Shown one piece after another: positions 14,836 to 22,908 of a DNA stretch of 35,861 nucleotides. The first letter of the stretch is position 1, and the number at the start of each line of letters is the position of its first letter. Source of the DNA: Candidatus Accumulibacter meliphilus (GTDB lineage Bacteria > Pseudomonadota > Gammaproteobacteria > Burkholderiales > Rhodocyclaceae); NCBI GenBank assembly GCA_003332265.1, contig QPGA01000040.1:1-35861 (forward strand), given 5' to 3'. The translations under genes were made by a program, and so were the position numbers. The notes beneath the pieces were generated by a model. The model saw nothing but the letters and a program-made list of their open reading frames with translations, made no database searches and was not told where the DNA came from.

Positions 14836-15273
14836 ATGAGTCTTGCCTATGCATATCCCGCCAGCCGCTTCGAGCCGGCGATTCTCGTCGACCTGAACCT
14901 CCGCTCGGAGCGGCAGCGCTTGTCGAAGTCGGCTTTGCAGGGTTTCTTCAAGTTGGCCGAAGCCTGGAAGCTGCGTGACGACGACGCGCGTGAGTTGCTC
15001 GGTGGTCTATCGAGCAGCGCTTTCTACGAGTGGAAGAAAAACCCGGCGCGGCTGCTCGAAGTTGACCGCATCACCCGTATTTCCTACCTGATCGGTATCT
15101 ACAAGGCCTTGCACATTCTTTACGGCGATCTGCTCGCGGACGAATGGTTGAGCCTGCCCAACCGAAACCGCATCTTCGCCGGCCGCACGCCGTTGGCTTA
15201 TATGCTTGGCGGTGGCCTGTTGGCCATGCAGACCGTCCGCAAGCTGCTCGAAGCGCGTCGTGGTGGAGTCTGA
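14836..15273 (+). CDS. Xre/MbcA/ParS-type antitoxin
   Basis: 145 residues, ATG preceded by AAGGAGAG. The N-terminal part (about 28-90) contains an Xre-like helix-turn-helix region 'WKLRDDDARELLGGLSSSAF'. The C-terminal part is the MbcA/ParS toxin-binding domain (formerly DUF2384) with 'LYGDLLADEWLSLPNRNRIF', the 'GRTPLAYML' motif and a final 'QTVRKLLEARRGG'. Such antitoxins cap the active site of RES-domain toxins and repress their own promoter. The stop overlaps the toxin start by one base (TGATG), the usual arrangement for this module. Confidence 0.92.
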   Translation: MSLAYAYPASRFEPAILVDLNLRSERQRLSKSALQGFFKLAEAWKLRDDDARELLGGLSSSAFYEWKKNPARLLEVDRITRISYLIGIYKALHILYGDLLADEWLSLPNRNRIFAGRTPLAYMLGGGLLAMQTVRKLLEARRGGV

Positions 15274-15977
15274 TGCTGCCCACTCCGGCAGTCGTCGTTC
15301 TGCGTCAGTTCGACACCGTGCGGCTGATTCCGTCCCGCTTCGCCGACCGGGAGGACTCGGTGCTGATCACTCTTGCGGAAAATACCGACCATCTGCGCGA
15401 TCTGTTCGATCTGGACAACGCCACCAATGAGCGCTTGCTCGCCGAGCAGGGTGGTCTGCCGGGAATAGGTGTTGATGAGCTGGTTTTCGGCGTGCCGAAC
15501 TTCCGGATCATCAACGCTGCGTTCGCCTACCCGCGTCCGGAAGGCAGTCGCTTCAATGATGGTGATCGCGGCGCCTGGTATTGCGCTTTCGAGCTGGAAA
15601 CGGCGATGGCCGAAATCATCTTCCACAAGACGGTCGAGTATCAGGAAATCGACCGTTTCTGCGACAGCGTCAGCTATCAGGCGCTGCTGGCGGATTTCAG
15701 TGGCCAGTTCCATGAACTGCGCGATGCGGGTCATGGCGGGACATTTGTCGCCTGTCTCGACCCGAGCAGTTACCTGGTTTCTCAGCAATTGGCAGCGCAG
15801 CTGCTCGATGCCGGTTCGCTGGGCATCGTCTATCCGAGCGTTCGGCGCGAAGGGGGAACCAACCTGGCGTGTTTCCGGCCAGCGCTGGTCGGTAATCTAC
15901 GCCGTGGAGCCGCCTACCGCTTGACCTGGAGTGGCTCGCCGCAGCCCGTCGTCGAGCCGATTTCCGCTGGCGCCTAG
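15273..15977 (+). CDS. RES-domain toxin (NAD+-degrading family)
   Basis: 234 residues from ATG at 15273 with GGAG 6 bases upstream inside the antitoxin gene. The residues that name the family are present: Arg in '[17 protein letters not shown]', Glu in '[17 protein letters not shown]', and Ser in '[13 protein letters not shown]', followed by 'NLACFRP'. RES toxins such as MbcT are NAD+ phosphorylases, while others such as ParT ADP-ribosylate a target; all act in the cytoplasm and are neutralised by the paired Xre/MbcA protein. The active residues are intact. The gene ends in CTAG shared with the stop of the convergent galU, leaving no room for a terminator between them. Confidence 0.93.
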   Translation: MLPTPAVVVLRQFDTVRLIPSRFADREDSVLITLAENTDHLRDLFDLDNATNERLLAEQGGLPGIGVDELVFGVPNFRIINAAFAYPRPEGSRFNDGDRGAWYCAFELETAMAEIIFHKTVEYQEIDRFCDSVSYQALLADFSGQFHELRDAGHGGTFVACLDPSSYLVSQQLAAQLLDAGSLGIVYPSVRREGGTNLACFRPALVGNLRRGAAYRLTWSGSPQPVVEPISAGA

Positions 15978-16879
15978 CGCTCTTTTACTGCCGCTTGTCG
16001 GCTCTGCAGCCACGCGGAAAAGTCAGCGCCAAGTTCGGGGTGTGTTTCGCCGAGTACGACGCTCGCTTGCATCAGGCCCAACTTGCTGCCGCAGTCGTAA
16101 CGCGTGCCGTGGTAGCGATAAGCGAGTACCTGTTCGGCGTTGAGCAGCGCGGCGATGCCATCGGTGAGCTGGATTTCGCCACCGGCGCCGCGTGGCTGTT
16201 GGCGAATCAGGTCAAAGATCGCCGGGGTCAGGACGTAGCGGCCGGCTACCGCCAGGTTCGACGGGGCGACGTTCGGCTGTGGCTTTTCTACCAGGCCGCT
16301 GATTCCGACCAGATCGGGTCCCTGTGGCAGGCCCTTGACGATTCCGTAGCGATGCGTCTGGTTTCTCGGCACCTCCTGCACGGCCAGGATGCTGCACTGG
16401 TGCTCGGCGAACAGTTCGATCATTTGTTGCATGATCGGTGGTTCGCCAATCATCAGGTCGTCGGCGAGCAGGACGGCAAAGGGTTCGCCGCGCACCAGAC
16501 CCTCGGCGCACAGCACTGCATGGCCGAGACCCAGCGCGCGCGGTTGGCGTACGTAGACGCAGTCCATGTCGTCGGGCTTGATCGAGTGCACCAGCGCCAT
16601 CAGCTCGTCCTTGCCGCCGCTGGCAAGTTCTGCTTCCAGCTCGTAGGCGGTGTCGAAGTGGTCTTCGATGGCCCGTTTGTTGCGGCCGGTGACGAAGATC
16701 ATCTCGCGAATTCCGGCCGCGTAGGCCTCTTCCACCGCGTACTGGATCAGCGGCTTGTCAACGACGGCCAGCATTTCCTTGGGACTGGCCTTGGTGGCTG
16801 GCAGGAAGCGTGTGCCCAGGCCGGCGACCGGGAAGACTGCTTTTCGAACACATAAGTCTTGGTTTTTTATACTCATCAT
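15974..16879 (-). CDS. galU: UTP-glucose-1-phosphate uridylyltransferase GalU
   Basis: 301 residues, the normal length. The nucleotide-binding start '[20 protein letters not shown]' followed by '[20 protein letters not shown]' is diagnostic. '[12 protein letters not shown]' holds the metal-binding Asp, and 'GISGLVEKP' and '[15 protein letters not shown]' complete the GalU pattern. It makes UDP-glucose from UTP and glucose-1-phosphate in the cytoplasm for glycogen, trehalose, LPS and capsule synthesis. Two adjacent ATGs (16879, 16876) can serve as start. It converges with the RES toxin gene and follows a small membrane protein gene on the same strand by 30 bases. Confidence 0.96.
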   Translation of the reverse strand: MMSIKNQDLCVRKAVFPVAGLGTRFLPATKASPKEMLAVVDKPLIQYAVEEAYAAGIREMIFVTGRNKRAIEDHFDTAYELEAELASGGKDELMALVHSIKPDDMDCVYVRQPRALGLGHAVLCAEGLVRGEPFAVLLADDLMIGEPPIMQQMIELFAEHQCSILAVQEVPRNQTHRYGIVKGLPQGPDLVGISGLVEKPQPNVAPSNLAVAGRYVLTPAIFDLIRQQPRGAGGEIQLTDGIAALLNAEQVLAYRYHGTRYDCGSKLGLMQASVVLGETHPELGADFSAWLQSRQAAVKER

Positions 16880-16909
16880 GGTTTCCAGTTTGAATGGGCG
16901 GCGGCCTGT

Positions 16910-17227
16910 TCAGGCAATGCGTTCGGTGCTCCACGCCATACCGCCGAGAACGGCCAGTGCCGAAACAATCATCAGCAGCGCGCAGATCGCGAAGTACAGC
17001 CGTGGACGATCCTCGTGGTCGGCGATTGCCAGGATGTGCAGCGCGCCCCAGGTGACGGCCAGCCCAACGAGCAGCGGAATGCCGAGCACCTGCCATTCGA
17101 CGCTGTTCAGCGACCCCATGCGGCTCTCGTGCCAGGGTACGGCAAGAAAGACGCCAAAGGTCCAGAACAAGGCGAGGCTGCCGCAGGCGACGAGGGCTGC
17201 GACGGCGCGGGTGATCCATTTTTCCAT
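16910..17227 (-). CDS. Small three-helix membrane protein, unknown function
   Basis: 105 residues from ATG at 17227, with AAGGAA six bases upstream; the longer upstream frame has no good site. Hydrophobic segments lie near residues 8-28 ('VAALVACGSLALFWTFGVFL'), 46-64 ('VLGIPLLVGLAVTWGALHIL') and 77-97 ('FAICALLMIVSALAVLGGMA'). A conserved-looking 'AVPWHES' sits in the first loop. I do not recognise a named family. It lies 30 bases upstream of galU on the same strand and may share its transcript. Confidence 0.7.
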   Translation of the reverse strand: MEKWITRAVAALVACGSLALFWTFGVFLAVPWHESRMGSLNSVEWQVLGIPLLVGLAVTWGALHILAIADHEDRPRLYFAICALLMIVSALAVLGGMAWSTERIA

Positions 17228-17306
17228 GCAAGTTCCTTGCTGACTGTTCTGATTATTCGTCGAGGTGGCAGCGGCCTCGACCTTCCCGCTAGTGGCCAAT
17301 TAGTGG

Positions 17307-18164
17307 TCAATAAATGAAGCGCTCGCGCAGCTCGTCGAGATTCAGTTCGTGCAGGATCTGTTCGAGTCGCGTGGCGGCGTTGCCGCGCGCCTGCCCGGTG
17401 TGCCTGGCGATGATCAACTCGTTCTTCAGTGAGTGTTCCCAGCCGACAAGTTCGGTCACCGTTAGCTGATAGCCGCGCGCTTCGAGTTGCAGGCAGCGCA
17501 GGGCGTTGGTCAGCTGGCTACCGAATTCGCGGGTATGGATTGGATGACGCCAGATCTCCGACAGCGGCGTCTTGGTGAAGGACTCGTTCTTCTTGCTGCG
17601 CAGCTGCGCGGCGACTTCGGCCTGACAGCAGGGGACGAGAACGATGAACTGCGCCTGTTTCTCGAACGCAAAGCGAATGGCATCGTCGGTGGCGGTGTCG
17701 CAGGCGTGCAGCGCGGTGACGATGTCGACTCGCTCGGGCAAGGCCGGAGAGTCAATGGCATTCTCAACGCACAGGTTGAGGAAGGACATGCGCGTGAAGC
17801 CGAGTCGTCGAGCCAGCTGGCGTGAGCGATCAACCAGTTCCGGGCGCGTTTCGACGCCGTAGATGTGACCGTCGTCCCTGGTCTTGAAAAATAGATCGTA
17901 GAGGATGAAGCCGAGATAGGATTTGCCGGCGCCATGATCGGCCAGGGTCAGGCGGCTGTCGGTGGCGACGAGTTCGGAAAGCAGTGGTTCGATGAAGTGG
18001 AACAGGTGGTGGACCTGCTTCAGTTTGCGCCGGCTGTCCTGGTTGAGCTTGCCGTCGCGGGTCAGGAGGTGCAGTTCCTTGAGCAGTTCGATCGACTGCC
18101 CGGGCCTGATGTCGGGGATCGGGGGCAAGTTTGTCCTGAGGCTTGATTGACGAGAGACCTGCAT
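17307..18164 (-). CDS. SAM-dependent methyltransferase (Methyltransf_32-like)
   Basis: 285 residues from ATG at 18164 (GAAGG eight bases upstream); a longer frame to 18275 is implausible. The SAM-binding motif I is 'LTLADHGAGKSYLGFILYDL', motif II 'IYGVETRPELVDRSRQLARR', and a later strand reads 'DIVTALHACDTATDDAIRFA'. The 'HACD.ATD.AI' and 'VLVPCCQ' motifs are typical of the Methyltransf_32 group, which also contains proteins annotated as RNA methyltransferases. The substrate is unknown. It is transcribed divergently from rbgA/ylqF, with about 155 bases between the starts. Confidence 0.82.
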   Translation of the reverse strand: MQVSRQSSLRTNLPPIPDIRPGQSIELLKELHLLTRDGKLNQDSRRKLKQVHHLFHFIEPLLSELVATDSRLTLADHGAGKSYLGFILYDLFFKTRDDGHIYGVETRPELVDRSRQLARRLGFTRMSFLNLCVENAIDSPALPERVDIVTALHACDTATDDAIRFAFEKQAQFIVLVPCCQAEVAAQLRSKKNESFTKTPLSEIWRHPIHTREFGSQLTNALRCLQLEARGYQLTVTELVGWEHSLKNELIIARHTGQARGNAATRLEQILHELNLDELRERFIY

Positions 18165-18319
18165 TCTAGCGCCTTCGGCACTGCTGTGACGAAAGTGGCG
18201 GCGGACGACAGAAAGGCCGGAGCAGCGTGCCAGAGGGGGGTAGAAGGGTGCTCGAAGCGCGGCAATAGCGGCCAAGCAGTGGGATAATGACCGCTTCTTC
18301 AGTCAGTCTTTGGATTTTC

Positions 18320-19282
18320 ATGACCATCCAGTGGTTTCCCGGACACATGAACTCGGCACGCAAAAAAGCGGCCGAGACGATGGCTTCGATCGACGTGGTC
18401 ATCGAGTTGCTTGACGCACGCATGCCTGAGGCGAGCACCAATCCGCTGGTCCGCGAACTTCGCCTGCAGCGTCAGCGCCCGTGCCTGAAAGTCCTCAACA
18501 AGGCTGATCTGGCTGACCCCGCGGCAACGCGGGCGTGGATCGATCACTACAATCGGCAGCATGGTGTGCGTGCGGTCGCGCTGTCCTGCCGCAAGCCTGG
18601 CGACGCGACGCGCCTGCCGATGCTGTGCCAGGCGCTGGCGCCGCACCGCAACGACAACGTCAAGCCGCTACGCATGCTGATCATGGGTGTTCCCAATGTT
18701 GGCAAGTCGACGCTGATGAATGTCCTGTTCAAGCGCAAGATTGCCAAGGTCGGCGACGAACCGGCAGTGACCCGCCAGCAACAGACCTCACAGCTCGATG
18801 TTCGTCACACGATCACCGATATGCCGGGGCTGATGTGGGCCAAGATCGACCATCCGAGCGATGGTCTGATGCTCGCCGCCAGCAATGCCATCGGCCGCAA
18901 TGCGATGATTGATGAAGAAGTGGCGGGCTTTCTTGCCGGCCTGTTGCTGGCGCGCTACCCGGCACTGCTGGCGAGTCGCTACGGCTTGCCAGCCACTGCG
19001 CTCGCGAAGCTCGACGCGGTGGACGTCATCGAGCGGATTGCCATGCGGCGCGGCCTGCGTCTGCGCGGCGGCGACGCCGATCTCGATAAAGCAGCGAAAG
19101 TGCTGCTGCAGGACTATCGCGACGGCCTGCTGGGACGGATCAGCCTGGAGACGCCGGCAACGCGTCGACTGATGCTGACCGGCGAAGCGACGCAGGATGC
19201 TTCTCCGCAGGCGGCGGGGGAGGAACAACAGTCGGGATCGCAACCCCAGGGAAGCGTTCCGGAGACGCGCTCCGACGCCTAA
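18320..19282 (+). CDS. ylqF: Ribosome biogenesis GTPase RbgA/YlqF
   Basis: 320 residues from ATG at 18320 (MTIQWFPGHMNSARK). The GTPase motifs are in circularly permuted order: G4 'NKADL' (about 59-63) comes before G1 'GVPNVGKSTLMNVL' (about 124), then G2 'VTRQQQT', then G3 'DMPGLMW'. This permutation and the start 'QWFPGHM' define RbgA/YlqF, which acts in late assembly of the 50S ribosomal subunit. The last 35 residues (ASPQAAGEEQQSGSQPQG...) are a low-complexity tail not typical of the family. A GATAAT at 18282 could be its -10, without a matching -35. Confidence 0.92.
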   Translation: MTIQWFPGHMNSARKKAAETMASIDVVIELLDARMPEASTNPLVRELRLQRQRPCLKVLNKADLADPAATRAWIDHYNRQHGVRAVALSCRKPGDATRLPMLCQALAPHRNDNVKPLRMLIMGVPNVGKSTLMNVLFKRKIAKVGDEPAVTRQQQTSQLDVRHTITDMPGLMWAKIDHPSDGLMLAASNAIGRNAMIDEEVAGFLAGLLLARYPALLASRYGLPATALAKLDAVDVIERIAMRRGLRLRGGDADLDKAAKVLLQDYRDGLLGRISLETPATRRLMLTGEATQDASPQAAGEEQQSGSQPQGSVPETRSDA

Positions 19283-19624
19283 GTTGGCCCGCGTGTTCGG
19301 CGCTGGAGTTTCCGTTCATGCGTTGGCACAACGAAGAAGCGACCGAGAAGCACCCGGAACTGCCCGCTCGGGACCAGAAGGCGACGCGCAGAGCCTGCAG
19401 GTCCTCAGGCCCTTGGAGAACGGCGATTACGCCAGGCGGCCGCTGGTCTCCCCCTCCGACAAGTACGCCGCGGCTGGCTGCGTCCGGTATTGACGATTCA
19501 GGCAGGAAATGGCTCGTTTCGTCGCTCCTTGCGGGCGCTTTTGGCCTTGGCTGTGCGCTCATTGATGGCATAATTGCCGGGCAATGCCCATTTCTCTCAT
19601 CATGCTGTTCATAAGGCAGGTTTT
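19283..19624. other. Intergenic region upstream of the parA-like gene
   Basis: 342 bases with no convincing coding sequence or RNA. The frames that cross it are short and lack recognisable motifs. It ends with the candidate promoter listed separately. There is no terminator with a T-run after ylqF, so read-through from ylqF into parA is possible. Confidence 0.5.
19547..19584 (+). promoter_or_regulatory. Candidate promoter and start-site dyad of the parA-like operon
   Basis: TTGGCT (19547-19552) and CATAAT (19569-19574) lie 16 bases apart, a moderate sigma-70 promoter about 50 bases before the start codon. A perfect inverted repeat TTGCC-G-GGCAA (19574-19584) sits where transcription would begin and could be an operator for the ribbon-helix-helix partner. 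This is inference from position only. Confidence 0.42.
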
Positions 19625-20290
19625 ATGTCCATGTCACTAGGCAGGGTAATCGCTGTTGTCTCGCAGAAAGGCGGTGCCGGGAAAACGACGGTGGCGATGC
19701 AGTTGGGCGGCGGCTTTCATGCCCTCGGCGCTTCGGTATTGCTGGTTGACCTCGACCCTCAGGAAAGCGCGTTTCGCTGGGCGGAGTCCGCGCCATTGCT
19801 GGACTCGGAGCTGCAACTCGATGTCCGCAAGATGTCCGGGCTCGAGCTGATCAAGCACGTCGGCGAGTTGCAGCGGGAGGCCGACTACGTGGTCCTCGAC
19901 ACGCCGCCATCGATCTACCATCCATCGACTCTGGCGGCGCTGGCTGTGGCTCATCTGGCCGTCATTCCGGCCGTGCCCAGTCCGACTGATCTCTGGTCGA
20001 CGCTGGCCGTCGAGCGACTGATCCTGACACGCATGGAGCAGAGCCATCGCCTGCACGGGTGCATTGTTCCGAACCGTGTGCAGAACACCGCTCTGGCAAA
20101 CGATGTCCTTGAATTGTTGCATGAATTTACCTTGCCGATCCTCGATGCCATGCTTTGCCAGCGCAACGCCTATGCGCAAAGTGCGGTGATCGGTGCCTCT
20201 GTTTTTCAGCTGGGATCGGGTGCTGACGCCGCCCAGGGCGAAGTCCGCAAGCTAATCACCGCCGTTCTTAAACAATTGGAAGAAAACTAA
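19625..20290 (+). CDS. ParA/McdA-like positioning ATPase
   Basis: 221 residues from ATG at 19625 (AGG five bases upstream). The deviant Walker A motif 'QKGGAGKTTVAMQL' (residues 14-27) carries the signature Lys15. Switch I 'VDLDPQESAFRWAE' and the Walker B-like 'ADYVVLDTPPSIYHPSTLAA' follow. At this length it lacks the N-terminal HTH of plasmid ParA type Ia, so it belongs with short ParA/Soj/McdA/ParC-type ATPases that form ATP-dependent gradients on the nucleoid and move a cargo. The stop overlaps the start of the next gene by one base, so the two form a two-gene operon. The cargo (chromosome site, granule, receptor array) cannot be read from sequence. Confidence 0.88.
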   Translation: MSMSLGRVIAVVSQKGGAGKTTVAMQLGGGFHALGASVLLVDLDPQESAFRWAESAPLLDSELQLDVRKMSGLELIKHVGELQREADYVVLDTPPSIYHPSTLAALAVAHLAVIPAVPSPTDLWSTLAVERLILTRMEQSHRLHGCIVPNRVQNTALANDVLELLHEFTLPILDAMLCQRNAYAQSAVIGASVFQLGSGADAAQGEVRKLITAVLKQLEEN

Positions 20291-20994
20291 TGACGACATC
20301 TTCACCTCCGAGCAGCAACAAGACCGCGTTGCGGGCCAGTCTGAAGAAGGAAGACGATTCGCTGGCCGATCGCCTGGTGGGCACCGACGCTCCCATTGTC
20401 GCCACGAATCAGACCGATGTTTCCGACCTCGATCTGCCCACCAGCGCCACTGCCGCTGCCGCTCCTACTGCTACTGCCACTCCCGGCGCTCCGGCGCAGC
20501 CGGCTGCAGCACCACGGTCGGCGACGGTAGCCAAGGCGCCTGCTGCCAAGCGGCCTGCGACCCCCCGAAAACCGCCAGTGCAGGCGTCGGCGGCCGAGCC
20601 TGCCGCGGCGCCAGAGGCGCAGCCAGCCGGCGGCAGGAAAGCCGCCGCGACGGGTGCTCAGCCAAAGGCAAGGGCTGCCAAGCCCGTGGGAACGGTCGCG
20701 ATGCTCGAGAAAGTGGCCAAGCAGAAAGGCGACAAGCTGGTCAGTTACTCGGTGAAGTTGTTGAAGAGTGAGGAAGCAGCGATCGACGCCTTGCGCGATG
20801 AGCTGTCAAGGGTTGCCGGTTGGGCGGCGACCAAGTCTGATATTCTGCGCGCTGGCGTGCAGATCTTCGCCGAGCAGAAGTTGGAGCAAATGCAGGCCTT
20901 GCTCGGCTCGCTGGCCACGGCTGTGGATGCCAAGACGGTGGAAAAGGCCAAGAAGAAAGACAAGAAGAAAGACAAGAAGAAAAAGAAGCGCTGA
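20290..20994 (+). CDS. ParA partner: disordered linker with ribbon-helix-helix-like domain and Lys-rich tail
   Basis: 234 residues. Residues 10-30 (NKTALRASLKKEDDSLADRL) form a short charged motif suited to touching a ParA. Residues 51-135 are almost entirely Ala/Pro/Thr/Lys and must be disordered. Residues 148-197 fit a ribbon-helix-helix: strand 'KLVSYSVKLL', helix 'SEEAAIDALRDELSRVAGW', helix 'TKSDILRAGVQIFAEQ'. A C-terminal tail, KKKDKKKDKKKKKR, could bind DNA, RNA or polyphosphate electrostatically. Small RHH partners of short ParAs are known from type Ib partition systems, and disordered adaptors (McdB) from organelle positioning. I cannot tell which applies. A strong terminator follows directly. 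Confidence 0.75.
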   Translation: MTTSSPPSSNKTALRASLKKEDDSLADRLVGTDAPIVATNQTDVSDLDLPTSATAAAAPTATATPGAPAQPAAAPRSATVAKAPAAKRPATPRKPPVQASAAEPAAAPEAQPAGGRKAAATGAQPKARAAKPVGTVAMLEKVAKQKGDKLVSYSVKLLKSEEAAIDALRDELSRVAGWAATKSDILRAGVQIFAEQKLEQMQALLGSLATAVDAKTVEKAKKKDKKKDKKKKKR

Positions 20995-21009
20995 TAATCA
21001 GGTGTGGGT

Positions 21010-21047
21010 CACAAAAAAGGCGGTGAGAACTCACCGCCTTTTTTGTG
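21010..21047. terminator. Strong bidirectional intrinsic terminator
   Basis: A perfect 17-bp stem (CACAAAAAAGGCGGTGA at 21010-21026 and its complement at 21031-21047) closes a GAAC loop. GC-rich at the top and A/T-rich at the base, it gives a U-run on either strand. It ends the parA/RHH operon 15 bases after its stop and separates it from the next gene. Confidence 0.93.
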
Positions 21048-21158
21048 AGTGTTGCCCGCGCGCTACTTTCCGGTGCGGGAGGGCGAACGGCGTTTCGCTG
21101 CCGGCGGCGTGTTTGCGCGATGGCGAAGCTTGTACGATTCATGGACGAGAGCAGGACA

Positions 21159-21617
21159 ATGACGGAACGTTTCGTAGTCGGGAGAGAGGAAAAGCGTCGG
21201 CGTTGGATCAACGTTGGCTGGGGTCTGCTGTTCAGTGGCGCGATGGTTGCGACCGTTGCCTTCGAGCACCAACACGACCCGGAGCGCTATAGCAGCTTCT
21301 TGTTATGGTCTGTGGCCTCGGTCCTCGGCGCGGCCAACTTGGGCAGCCTGGTGTTTCTCTTGCGCTATCTGCGTTTGATTGACGATCACTGTCTGGAAGT
21401 GGTGGCTGGCAAGCTGCGCTTCCTGACCGCCGGGCAATGCTCTGAACTTGAGTTTGAGCAGGTGAGCGCGCTGCGTTTGTTCCGGCGCTGGGGTAAGCTA
21501 CGGCACATCCAGTTGGTTCTCAAGAACAATCGGGGAATCCGCCTCGAGGGCTATCAGGATCTGGACCGTCTGGCCGAGTGCTTGCAGGATGCGCTGCCGG
21601 GCAAGCTGATGCCCTGA
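21159..21617 (+). CDS. Membrane protein with two helices and a cytoplasmic C-terminal domain, unknown
   Basis: 152 residues from ATG at 21159 (AGGA just upstream); in-frame ATGs at 21120 and 21141 are alternatives. After a basic segment 'REEKRRRW' come two hydrophobic helices: residues about 17-36 ('INVGWGLLFSGAMVATVAF') and 46-68 ('FLLWSVASVLGAANLGSLVF'). The remaining 80 residues alternate strands ('HCLEVVAGKLRFLTAGQCSE', 'IQLVLKNNRGIRLEGYQDL') like a PH-type or YdbT-like fold. I do not recognise the family. It stands alone between two intergenic regions. Confidence 0.65.
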   Translation: MTERFVVGREEKRRRWINVGWGLLFSGAMVATVAFEHQHDPERYSSFLLWSVASVLGAANLGSLVFLLRYLRLIDDHCLEVVAGKLRFLTAGQCSELEFEQVSALRLFRRWGKLRHIQLVLKNNRGIRLEGYQDLDRLAECLQDALPGKLMP

Positions 21618-22118
21618 GCCGTCGGCCGCAGCCTGGCGATGATCCGCTCCCTATGCGGCTCGCCTGGCGGGTGATCCGACAGGCTCTCCAGAAAATGCGA
21701 AATTCGTCCGCAAACAGGCTCGTCCTGACCCTGCCTCACCGCTAAGCAGCACCTCCTCCGCACGTTTCGTGCATGCCACCATGCGGCGCCTGCCGCGTAT
21801 GGCCACGCCGCTCCCTCGGCAACTGCGTCGATCGTCGTCTTGCGTGTCGTTCGGGTACCCATACTGTGTGCTCGGTGCTCGTCTACCGCTAAATCGCCCG
21901 ACTCTGCGCATGATCAAAAAAAGTTGCAATTTCGGGTACTTGCATTGGAAAACCCACTTGACACGTGCTCTTTTCGATGTGTTTAGGGCTACAATTTGCC
22001 CAGGGTTCAGAGGCGCGGAGAGGCGCTTCACGGGGGCTAACCATCTGTCTTCGTGGGCGTCGAAAACCGAGCTGTGTCGTGTTTTTCGTCTTTTTTTACC
22101 AACCACACCGGAGGACAA
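21618..22118. other. 500-bp leader region upstream of the DUF47-pit operon
   Basis: No credible gene in either strand. Sequence composition shifts to AT-rich near 21910-21995. TTGACA (21958-21963) and TACAAT (21990-21995) are both near-consensus but 26 bases apart, too far for one sigma-70 promoter. An 8-base direct repeat AGAGGCGC occurs at 22009 and 22019 (period 10), just downstream of the -10-like box. The leader from there to the start codon would be about 115 bases, including a pyrimidine-rich run (TTTTTCGTCTTTTTTT) before GGAGGACAA. Confidence 0.45.
21990..21995 (+). promoter_or_regulatory. Candidate -10 box for the DUF47-pit operon
   Basis: TACAAT matches the -10 consensus in five of six positions. 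The hexamer at the proper -35 distance (CTCTTT-like) is poor, which is what activator-dependent promoters look like; the TTGACA further up is 26 bases away. PhoB control is conceivable, but I see no clear paired Pho box. Confidence 0.35.
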
Positions 22119-22799
22119 ATGTTATCCACCAATCCGATTGCAGCTTTGTTCGGCAAGTCGCCTTTCAAGCCAATGCAACAACATATGCGCATCGTCTGCG
22201 AGTGCGTGGCAGAGATGCCGGGGCTTTTCAATGCCCTCATCGAGCAGGATGCCGCAAAGCTCGAAGCCCACAAAGACCGCATCTTCGTCAAGGAGGGTGA
22301 GGCCGACGCGCTCAAGAATGATCTGCGTGACCATTTGCCGAAAAGCATGATGCTCGCGGTAGACCGGCGCGACCTGCTGGAACTGCTGGCGATGCAGGAT
22401 TCCATCGCCGACACCGCGCAGGATATCGCAGGCCTGCTGGTCGAACGCAAGATGGAAGTGCCCGAAGGCATGGCCGAACCACTAATGCGCTTCGTGACTC
22501 GTTGTGTGGAAACCTGTGAGCAAGCGCACAAGATCATCGAGGAGCTCGATGAACTGCTGGAAATGGGTTTTCGAGGCCGTGAAGTCGACCAGGTCAACGC
22601 CATGGTGCTGGAACTTGGCCACATGGAAAGCGATACCGATGTGATGGGCATGGCGCTGACTGGCGCTCTCTTTGCCCAGGAAGACAGCATCAAACCGGTG
22701 TCGGTGATGTTCTGGTACCAGTTGATCCAGTGGATTGGCAATCTCGCCGACAACGCCGAGAAAGTCGGCGACCGCCTGCGCTTGCTGATTGCTCGCTGA
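22119..22799 (+). CDS. DUF47 (PhoU-like) accessory protein of the Pit phosphate transporter
   Basis: 226 residues from ATG at 22119 behind a near-perfect GGAGGACAA. The all-helical TIGR00153/DUF47 fold shows as 'PLFNALIEQDAAKLEAHKD'-like helix 1, 'EGEADALKNDLRDHLPKSMM', 'DLLELLAMQDSIADTAQDIA' and the C-terminal 'WIGNLADNAEKVGDRLRLLI', all acidic metal-binding stretches resembling PhoU. These proteins are nearly always encoded next to Pit and modulate or are needed for its activity. Here it precedes pit by 109 bases on the same strand. It is cytoplasmic, with no membrane segment. Confidence 0.93.
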   Translation: MLSTNPIAALFGKSPFKPMQQHMRIVCECVAEMPGLFNALIEQDAAKLEAHKDRIFVKEGEADALKNDLRDHLPKSMMLAVDRRDLLELLAMQDSIADTAQDIAGLLVERKMEVPEGMAEPLMRFVTRCVETCEQAHKIIEELDELLEMGFRGREVDQVNAMVLELGHMESDTDVMGMALTGALFAQEDSIKPVSVMFWYQLIQWIGNLADNAEKVGDRLRLLIAR

Positions 22800-22908
22800 G
22801 CACCGCCGTTCGAGCGCGTCGCAAACGACCTGGTCATCTCGACCTTGCCGATCCAGGGCATTCCGTTCGCATGGTCACTAGCAGACTCTACAGTTAAGGT
22901 TCGTAAAC

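Noticed and set aside
14836-15977. Toxin-antitoxin module as marker of a genomic island
   Set aside because: No integrase, direct repeats or tRNA at the borders, and base composition looks like that of the neighbours.
19625-20994. ParA/RHH pair taken as a sign of an integrated plasmid
   Set aside because: Neighbours are chromosomal housekeeping genes (ylqF before, DUF47-pit after); no replication gene, integrase or attachment repeats are visible.
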